This document shows, in pieces, positions 56,149 through 64,000 of a DNA stretch of 64,000 bases; within the stretch, counting starts at the first letter, position 1, and each line of letters starts with the position of its first letter. The notes under the pieces are model-generated. The model did not search any database. It was not told the DNA's origin and worked only from the letters and a program-made list of their open reading frames with translations. The position numbers were made by a program, and so were the translations under genes. Source of the stretch: Scalesia atractyloides (Eukaryota; Streptophyta; Magnoliopsida; Asterales; Asteraceae); NCBI GenBank assembly GCA_947069175.1, contig CAMTDV010000019.1:76197358-76261357 (forward strand), read 5' to 3'.

Positions 56149-58406
56149 TGTAACAACTCTAAATTTTCGTTGTTATTCTGTTTCAGTTTATTTCGGTTGT
56201 TTTCATTATTTTTATTCCGAGATTCGCTTATAAGAAAGCTATGTTAAATTAATTATGTTGTGACAACAATTATCGCATCTAATCGCTTATTAAACGCATC
56301 GCTAAATCAAAACTAATCACAAGTAGTTATGCTACTATACGAGCCGGGTGTGTTATTGTTTAATAAACACTTGTTCCATCGCATCTGCTTATCTCATCGC
56401 ATCGCAAATCGCAGTTAATTATGTGGAATTATGTTTTACGTGTGTAATATTTATTTATGTTATGGGTGTAATCGCTATCGCAACACGCTCACATGCACGA
56501 ATCGCTAAATCGCAGTATTATATCAATTATAACGCTTAACATAACTATCAATACGAACCGAATCGCCAAACGAGCCCCTAACGTGAAATCAACTAAGTCA
56601 AGTTCGGCCGAACTTGTATAACACAAGTTCGCCCGAACTTGTCTAAGCCTCATAAAGTTTCAGAAACTACAAGTCCGCCCGGACTTGTCTCCTAATTCAT
56701 AAGAAACATACAAGTTCGCTCGAACTTGTAGCAACTTCGCCCGAACTTGATACAAGTTCGCCCGAACTTGATGTTTCAGCCTACTTTCTCACCTACACCT
56801 ATAAATACTCAGCTTCATTCTTCATTTGCACTTGCTGCAAGTTCGCCCGGAGCTCCCCAAAACCGAAACCCTTTGTTTTCTAAGTAAGATTCAACCCATT
56901 TTCAACTACAACAACGTTCTACAACGTTTACAACGATTTTGCACAAGGCTTTGCCTTCGTTTTCAACAAATCTCTTCTTTACGAAAATCTTCATCTTTTT
57001 ATGCAAAACTTCTGTTTTTCACTCAGATCTATGCTTAGATCTGAATAAAACCTTTAAATCATCGATTTTTTTACACAATATTCGGACTAATGACGTATGT
57101 TTCGCTCACTTTTGAGTGGGACGAGGCGTTGGGACTAACCCGTACGAACCTTCAAGTTCGCCCGGATTAGCCCGAGTTTCTATAAAATGGCTAAACTCGC
57201 TCCAAAAGACCTCTCCAGCCTAAGTTTTACTCAGTGGCTTAAGGTTGGAGGGATGGACACTCGATTTCCTCAGCAAACGATGCGAAAATGCACGATTTTG
57301 ATGCCAAAACAGTCAAGTTCGCTCGGAAGGCATCAAATTCAGCCGAACTTGATCAAAACTCACCAAATACTACAAGTTCGCCCGAGTTGGTACTGATTTC
57401 CAAGGAAATCAGACAAGTTCGCCCGCATTTGTACCCTCCCTCTGCAACAGGGAAAGTTCGCCCGAACTTGTCTAATTTCTCAGGAGATCAGACAAGTTCG
57501 CCCGAACTTGTACCTCTAGTAAGCTAAACATACAAGTTCGCCCGAACTTGTATGCTGCTTCTTCAACCGTTAACCGTTTCAGCATTTCAGAAGACTGATG
57601 CACTTCTGTTCGCTTACAGGCTGATTCAGCGCTCTCCTCAACTCGTCTCAGATCCCGAATCTCTCCTAAAACGCACTAACAGTGAGTATACTTGAATCCC
57701 TTTTACGCTTAAACGCACTTTTGGGTGTCACATATGTTCGTATATCAAAACACATCACACCACTCTCAAATGCTTATTCGCAACCCGCTGAATTACATGA
57801 CTATACGTGAAATTTGCTGAATTGTGTGTATTGTTTGATTGTTGTACACAACCCTTATCATGATAGTATACTAGAGGTTGACCCGCCACCCGGAGGCCCG
57901 GGGTTGTTAAGGCTCGCATTTTTATTTCTCATTTATTTTCTCTTTAAGATGTGGACGCTTGTTCGCATGCCTTGATCAATTGCAGTTTGTTGGTTTGCAT
58001 GAATCTAAGTAGTTACATAGTTCACATCTCTTACGTATGTCATGCGGTGTATGCTAAACGCTTTTATATCTATATTGTATGCAAAACCTGTATGCTCACC
58101 TTTACTTAATTGTATTGACGTTTTATTTTAACATATGTGGCAGGTTGAGGATTTGACTACTTTGCAAACGGATTAGGATTTGGCATTCTAGAAACGCATT
58201 GTAATAGAAATCTAGGGGATATCGAACTTGTTTTGTCTTATGGGATTGCTTGTATTTTGTAACCTGTTTATGGATTATATGTTGAAAGTATGGGATTTCG
58301 ACGTTTAAATATTGTCGCTTGAATAGTGTTATGGAATTTCTCATGAGCCAATCTAGTTCGCCTAGTGCCACTACCCTAATGTTTCCGCCATCGGTTGGGT
58401 GTGACA
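56149..58406 (+). mobile_element. Solo LTR of a palindrome-bearing gypsy family
   Basis: TGTAACAACTCTA to GGGTGTGACA, 2,258 bases, with target duplication ATTGG (56144-56148, 58407-58411). Related to the LTRs at 41168 and 49423 but clearly diverged (for example around 56200-56330). No internal sequence remains. Palindromes occur at 56600-56850 and 57150-57565. Confidence 0.9.
56600..57565. repeat. Palindrome clusters in the solo LTR
   Basis: AAGTTCGGCCGAACTT at 56602 and AAGTTCGCCCGAACTT or close variants near 56627, 56713, 56755, 57443, 57497 and 57535. Their layout (a cluster before a TATAAATA at 56810 and one after it) parallels the LTRs of the nested element. Confidence 0.82.
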
Positions 58407-60459
58407 ATTGGCGCTCTGCAGCCAACTTCTGGTTATCCTCCCAGGTCGTTCCAGATCAGTATACAGCGTGTCAACATCGGCACCAGAAACGGAGGTGGCT
58501 TCCTTATGATGCTTAAGTTGAGCAATCAGTTGTTCCCTTTCATCCATCAGCTTCCCCTTTTCCTTAGCCCGAGCCTTCTCTTTCTCTTCCAACATGGCCC
58601 CAGAATGCTTACACAAGTTAAAAACGATGGCGATCAATAGCACGAAGATAAAAATAAGGAACATACCTCTTTCTCCAAGAGGCTCCTCTCAACATTTACC
58701 ACGCATTGAAGGTTGAGTAGCATTCCTGGTGGGCACGCGGAGAATCACAAACTCTTTTTGCTTCAACTCTACCGGAGAAGAAGAGGCTGGAATAGCAATG
58801 GAGGCAGAAGAACTTCACTGTTAATAAAAGGGGGGGAGGTAGAAGAAAGATAAGACATTTGAATAAACACAAAAAACCCAAGGAATGAGTTCAATGAACA
58901 ACTTACAGGAGTGGCTCCCGAGAGGCTGATAGAGGGCTGGAGAGTCATCAGGTGCTTGGATAACGAACCCTTGGTAGCCACGAGAGGGACCTCAGAAACA
59001 GTCCGGGAAGCAGGAGGAAGCTTTTGGCTTCCAGCACTACAGAGCCTGGAACGGATATTCCTGACCTCTGGTATAACCTTGCTCGTTTCCCCCCAGCTCA
59101 AGTTTTCGTTTACGAACCAACCTGGTCTCCAGAACCTCATCTCCACTACTCACATTCTCAACTTGGGAGAGTTATAAGAATCCTTAGACTTCTTGGGGAA
59201 GGAGTCCCCTCTCCAGCAACCACCACAACATCAGAACCCTCTATCACAGGGGCATCTCCCCCAAGTACGGCACCCATGGCTTGATCTTCAACCCCGTCAA
59301 CCACAAAGGTCACATCTTTCGTATCCGCTTGCATCAAATTCCACAATGACATCTCTACAAAAAAGAAGATAAAAACAAAACAATGAGAAAGTAAAACAGG
59401 AGCCAAACATTGAACCAAATGACCTAGAAAGGGAAAACATACCATTCTTGTCCACAAAGGCCAGGGGGCGAACCGGGTACAAAGGGCTCAGGCCCCCATG
59501 GCAAAGATACCTTCAGGAAAGTTGTAGGCCCGAGTAGAGTGCTCATACATCTTTTAACACAAGACACTCTCAGCAATAGTCAGGGAGGGAACTTCATCTT
59601 CCACAGGAGCGGTCAATCCCTGATCGAGAGAGGTTCTGATAAGAACGAAGAAGAAACAAAGATGAAGCGATTTTCCACTCCCTGGGATAAGTGGATGTAG
59701 GTAGCAGGGGGACGTGACGCTATCCTTCCTTTTTTCGAACATCAACCAGTCCTCGTCGGAACGCAATTGGTAGAACCGCCGTAACAGTGATATCGACAGT
59801 TCACCGTCATAGGCGGCACAAGAAAGTTCAAAATGAACAACTCTCAGAAGAGCGAGGGGGTGTAACTGTGAGAAGTGGATGCCATAGTGTTTGAAGAGAC
59901 TCATCTTGAAGGACTACAAAGGATAACAAACACCACAAATGGAAAAGGAAAGGGTGTAAATCACTACCCTTTCCAACGAACAAGTAGCCAAATCATCCGG
60001 GCTAGGTAGCATCGGAGAAAGATGAGATGGAATCTGGTAGGAGGCAACGAATGAGTCTAACTCATCTGGAGTGATAATCAAACTGATGGAGGCCCGATCC
60101 TTTCGACTCATAATATGGGCAATCAGGTAATATAGAGAGAGGAATGGGAAACAAAACCAGAGAAAAAGAAATAAAGAAGAAGGAATAACGAAGGAAGAGG
60201 AAGAGTTGGGGGAAGTTATTATAACCTCCTCAAGTGGGCGGTAACCGTCCCATCACGATTTCAAAAAGAAGAGGCTGATTAAGGCACGGGTGGATGTCAG
60301 TTCGTCCCAAACCGTCGATCATATAGCCTAGACAGACATAGGCAATTATCAAAGATGACAATCGTTCGTCATCCGGGCCCCACCATCAACAGTCACAACG
60401 CCGAATAATTCTGAGTCCAGACCCATCCATAAAACTCAGGCCCTAGACTAAGGATGACT

Positions 60460-61079
60460 TGTCGAAGAAGGTCCCAGATTCGGCCTCCTCGTCTTGGGCT
60501 ATCGCATTAAGTCTAAGGACAGGCTCATTACACATAATCTCTGAAGCCCATTGATTCCTAAATTAAGCCCACCTCTACATGATCGTCTTCTCCAAGCCAA
60601 AGGCATTTATTGCCTGCAATCCGATATGACCTTCAGAAAGGAGACACGTATCCTCGGAGACCAGGCACCAGCCTTGCCACTGCCATTACCGTTAGATGAT
60701 CTAGGGACTTCTCCAAGATGATAAGAGGATCTCTCTCTATATATGATCTGATAAAGGAACACCAAGGTATGCATTCAATATGTACACATTAATCACTCTC
60801 GCATTTAATCTAAGAAACACATTTACTCCAGACATTCCTCAGATCGCATTTAATACATTAGGATTCACACCTGGAATACTCCGGAAATCTCTACTCGCCG
60901 GAAAAGCTCCAGTTTCCTACAAGTTTACTTACTCCCTCGCCGGAGCTTGGTCACGGATCCCCCCTCGGGGCCCTCTGTAACGAGGCTAATGGTTTATTCT
61001 TTTGTAGCACATCAGGAAAACTCAGCCAAACGTCAGTGAATCACTCCGACCTTCTCACTCGAAGCTTAGGGATTTAACA
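60460..61079 (+). repeat. 3' LTR of the Tat-type element
   Basis: 620 bases, TGTCGAAGAAGG to GATTTAACA, followed by the target duplication GGGTG. Shorter than the 5' LTR through small deletions. Confidence 0.88.
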
Positions 61080-61309
61080 GGGTGTACATGTTATCATCTC
61101 CGATATGTGAGTAGGTTGTCGTTCCTAGTTAATGTCCTTTGTTTCTAGCTGCTTCAGCATTCAGTATTTATTTCGATAACGTTGAAGAGTGAAAAGCAAT
61201 TGCCTCTTGAGTTATGTTCTCATCTGTTACTTTATATAGTTCTGATATCATTAGTCATGCATCTGATCCTTGTTTTTTCCTCTTTCGAATTATTCATACA
61301 CCAGTCATG

Positions 61310-61455
61310 GCAGAACAACTAGTACACTTCCCACAGCTCCTCCTCCAATTCATGTTTTTAAAGGCGAGGGTTACGATCACTGGAGTATTACAATGAAGAC
61401 TATCTTGAAATCATGAGATCTGTGGGAACTAGTTGATGTTGGTGTGGACCTAATG
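61310..61455 (+). pseudogene. Ty1/copia gag fragment
   Basis: The plus strand reads TAPPPIHVFKGEGYDHWSIT followed by MKTILKS-stop-DLWELVDVG, the well-known start of plant copia Gag polyproteins (FKGEGYDxWSIKMKTxLxSxDLWxLV). One in-frame TGA is present and nothing of the remaining polyprotein follows. Confidence 0.75.
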
Positions 61456-61574
61456 ATTACACCCAATAAATATAAGATAAAAGAAAAAAATAAAATAAGA
61501 AAAGAAAAGAACACGATTGGCTAAAACAAACGATAGATGAATCAAATTGGACACCAGATTACCGAGGATCGGTA

Positions 61575-61862
61575 GCTCTGATACCATTGATACGTGCAAA
61601 TTTTAGAGAGAGACTAGAGAGAGAAACTAAGAACGAATTAGGTCAACTGATTGATGGATTCCCATTGACAACTAACAACTTATGTATACAATGACTCAAC
61701 TATCAGATGCTAACAAATGACTACAAGTTCAGTCCCCTTAGTTATCAAAAACACAATTAAGTCCCTAGTTAATTGACACGTAACACAGAGAAAAAAAGAT
61801 TCAATTCAATAACTATGAATCCGACAAAATTGATATTCATTCCAACAATTCTCCCCATGTTA
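61575..61862 (-). mobile_element. Copia LTR with both PPT and PBS adjacent (rearranged remnant)
   Basis: On the minus strand CATGGGGAGAATTG (polypurine context) runs into a 260-base LTR-like stretch, TGTTGGAATGAA...CACGTATCA (61588-61847), followed one base later by TGGTATCAGAGC (61575-61586), a Met-type primer-binding site. A single LTR with 3'-internal sequence on one side and 5'-internal on the other is what a tandem or circular one-LTR form gives. The gag piece at 61310 lies in the opposite orientation, so the locus is also rearranged. Confidence 0.6.
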
Positions 61863-62269
61863 ATATTACCATGAAAATTCCATTTAATTTAATTAATTTT
61901 TTTCATATGATATCTATAATCATCGAAGTGCCACATAATCTATTAAAAATATATGCAAAAAAAAACCATAAAAAATAAAAATTACCTCAAGTAAACAGCT
62001 CCTACTAATCTCTTGTTATTTCTTGCCACTGAATCTGCGTTTAAAGGTAGGGAACATGCTCTTTACTTCTACTCTATTCTCATGGTTGTGATTATTTCCA
62101 TCTCATCAGATATATCGATATTATCCTGATGTGGTTAAAGATGATATATCAATCTTGATGGTAATATTGGAGGATTATAGAGGACTTTATTAGACCACTC
62201 GGTGTGTTGAGAGGCATGAAGCGTCACATGACAGTAACATCAACAACAGAGAGGCATTTTAAAAAAACC
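61863..62269. other. AT-rich DNA, probably more copia debris
   Basis: Continues from the polypurine context without recognisable coding sequence. Confidence 0.4.
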
Positions 62270-62440
62270 TTGGTAGCGTTTGGTATGTAGGAATGAGAGG
62301 TGGAATGGAATGGACTATTGTGAGGGAATAAAGAAAAGAGTGTTTAGCTGTTTAATGGAATAGAATCGCCCATTCCAAAATGTATTCCATTCCCTCAAAA
62401 TCATTCCATCCTTCCCCCTGTTTTTTTTCCATTCCATTCC
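62270..62440. repeat. Possible MITE with GGAATGGAATGG / CCATTCCATTCC inverted words
   Basis: GGTAGCGTTTGGTATGTAGG opens the stretch and GGAATGGAATGG (62301) is answered by CCATTCCATTCC (62428). Ends and target duplication are not resolved. Confidence 0.35.
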
Positions 62441-62454
62441 CTCATCACCCTTCA

Positions 62455-62575
62455 TTGACAACACTACAACCCACTACCGTTGCCACCACCCACTACTACC
62501 GTCATCCGTCACCGTCACCCGCCGCCACCCACCGCCACCGCTGCCGCCACCCACTCCATCCCCACCGCTGTGTCA
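62455..62575. repeat. CCACCG-type low-complexity tract
   Basis: CCACC, CACCG and CCGCC repeat irregularly over ~120 bases. An ORF across it is a by-product of composition. Confidence 0.7.
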
Positions 62576-64000
62576 CCCGACAATTAACCAGTATATTCGT
62601 ACGCTTTAATTGAACCACTTTATGTTAATTGTGTGCTTTAGACTAAATCACGATTAAATTTAGTCTATATAAGTCTAGAAAAGTCCAATGAAGTGCATAA
62701 GTTCGCATACGATAAATAAAAATATTTGTCAAATCGCGTAGAGGTAAAATTGTCCGAACCGAACATTGGTGATAACCTAATAAATTTTTAACGACTGGAA
62801 TTGTTCTAATATGCCTAGAACATTAAATTATTGGCATTATTATATGTATTGGTGCAATACTATGTGAAAGACAAGAAAATAATATTTAGACGTTTTATCG
62901 TTCGGTTTTCGCTCTTTCTTGTCAAGTGCTTCAATAATTTGCGTTTTTAAACCCTAATAAATTTTAGGCTATGTATAAATTTTTGTTTAACAATATGTAC
63001 TATAAAATTCAGATTTATGGCTTAAAATTAACCTAAAATACGCTAATGAAGCCTAATCAAACCCATATTCATATTCTATTCATCCAAGAATATTTCCAAG
63101 GCACTAAATGCCAAACATCCCACATGATGGCCTTCCCTTCTCCTTGTTTTCAGCCGTGAGATACCACCATCAAACTTAATTAAGTTTGCTTGTATCTTCA
63201 TTTGCATGACATTGAAACTTGCATATGGTAATCATTATGTCATGCAAGACAATTTCTTTAACATGTATTCATCCACTTCATTTGAAAAAAATACAAACAC
63301 CTCTCACACCTCTCAAAATACCTTATCCTCACAGAAAAATTCAGATGCCTCATATCTATGATCAAAATATCATGAATTTTCTTCCATTTTGATGTGTGTT
63401 CGTCATTCCCGATTTTGGCAGATTCGTATACCAAACTTTGCAAGAGGATATCTCACTCCTTTCTTTGTCTTTTTAAGTGATTCGTTTTCTAGAGTAAACT
63501 TTTATCTGATCCAAAACTATCCCCCACCAATTTCACTCCGTTCTACTGAGTAATCAACCTCCCCACTGCTCATAAGACATGTCTGCCTGAAACAAAACTG
63601 TTGTGCTATCAGTTTTTAATTGTGATCTTTCAAGGGGCTACACAATTTGGAATTTGACAATTCTTTTTACTATCTCCTTGGACTTCAGTTTTATTTAAAT
63701 TCATGAAAATTTTCAGAACCATAAGTCCCTAAAACCAAGCTCTCCCTCCTCAAGAACTTACGACTCTATACACCACAAACCCACTTTCATTTTGCTTCAA
63801 CAAAAGCATAAAATACAAGAAGATTTCAGCAAGTTATGTAGCTTTAAGTGATATTTGGAAGGCTTGGAGCTGAACTAGGAGCTATACATCACAAACCCGA
63901 AGCACTCATCTTATTCTTCATCTTGTTTTTCATCCCTAGCCTAGTGGTAGTGGTTATCTCTACACCATTCCTTCATTATTTAATGTATATGTGTTGTTAA
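62576..64000. other. No supportable gene or element
   Basis: AT-rich sequence without family motifs, long ORFs or paired repeats. Confidence 0.5.

Larger units (their letters stand above)
55791..60111 (-). pseudogene. Antisense accessory ORF of the Tat element (putative gypsy-type transposon protein)
   Basis: Exon-like minus-strand pieces run from 60111 leftwards: 60111-59951 (MSRKDRASISLIITPDELDS...SPDDLATCSLERV), 59904-59554 (KHYGIHFSQLHPLALLRVVH), then weaker pieces at about 59146-58769 and 58664-58407, and 56148-55791 (SEGFGYFLSALIQSPYFKGS...). The first two match the family annotated as 'putative gypsy type transposon' (Transposase_28), despite having no known transposase activity. A GT donor (GGAAAGG/GTAGTG) and AG acceptor fit an intron between pieces 1 and 2. 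A charged, probably coiled-coil part lies at 58664-58530. The solo LTR 56149-58406 splits the last exon. Confidence 0.65.
38303..61079 (+). mobile_element. Tat/Retand-type Ty3/gypsy element, split by two later insertions
   Basis: LTRs 38303-38999 and 60460-61079 are flanked by the target duplication GGGTG (38298-38302, 61080-61084). Removing the inserted elements (41168-51797 and 56149-58406) gives about 9.9 kb with order gag, protease, reverse transcriptase, RNase H, a second archaeal-type RNase H, integrase, then a long 3' region holding an ORF on the opposite strand. The second RNase H and the antisense ORF are features of the Tat lineage (Retand, RIRE2, Grande). Many stops and frameshifts show it is old. 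Confidence 0.88.

Noticed and set aside
62380..62613. 77-codon Pro/His/Thr-rich ORF
   Set aside because: Product of the CCACCG low-complexity tract.

Overview
This is plant nuclear DNA, AT-rich and made mostly of nested transposable elements. Gene-derived pieces resemble a plant TIC20-type chloroplast protein, an LRR receptor kinase, a glycolate-oxidase-type enzyme and a MYC-type bHLH factor, so the host is a flowering plant. The look of the Ty3/gypsy gag proteins and of an extra ORF upstream of one gag suggests Asteraceae; that is inference, not proof. No intact host gene with normal exon structure is established. The one long intact non-retroelement ORF sits inside a DNA transposon.

Layout. 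(1) 1-8100: a minus-strand Ty3/gypsy element that kept a broken gag and lost pol. Its ~2.3-2.5 kb LTRs carry three tRNA-like modules at ~170-base spacing plus a fourth on the other strand; its left LTR is cut by the window start. (2) 8918-~11555: a non-autonomous Ty1/copia-like element without pol, with internal short repeats. (3) 11692 onward: a Helitron 3' end on the minus strand, its body split by a gypsy insertion. (4) 12173-33409: a tandem segmental duplication. A solo LTR of 5.3 kb (12173-17509, flanked by ATATT) is followed by flank R1 (17510-19666), which joins abruptly to the last 272 bases of another copy of the same LTR family. There follows a minus-strand chromovirus (19667-29635), then ATATT again and a second copy of the flank, R2 (29636-33409). 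R2 alone carries a Mutator-type element (30826-32450, 9-bp target duplication) that has captured an LRR kinase fragment and an apparently complete TIC20-like ORF. (5) 33771-38206: a hAT MITE, a glycolate-oxidase-like pseudogene, a Helitron 3' end on the plus strand, a foldback element and a MYC-type bHLH pseudogene. (6) 38303-61079: a Tat/Retand-type Ty3/gypsy element (target duplication GGGTG) with gag-pol on the plus strand and an antisense ORF of the putative gypsy-type transposon family. It is interrupted by a 10.6-kb gypsy element (41168-51797, TGAGT) and by a solo LTR of a related family (56149-58406, ATTGG). Both intruders carry arrays of an 18-20-bp palindrome, AAGTTCGnnCGAACTT. (7) 61085-64000: rearranged copia debris, low-complexity DNA and no supportable genes.

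Insertion order can be read from the nesting. The Tat element is older than the two elements inside it. The ATATT-flanked gypsy insertion came before the segmental duplication, which probably came before the Mutator insertion. Every retroelement coding region here carries stops or frameshifts, so none looks able to move on its own. The items most worth following are the tRNA-like array in the LTRs, the palindrome arrays, the TIC20-carrying Pack-MULE and the accessory ORF upstream of gag in the chromovirus.
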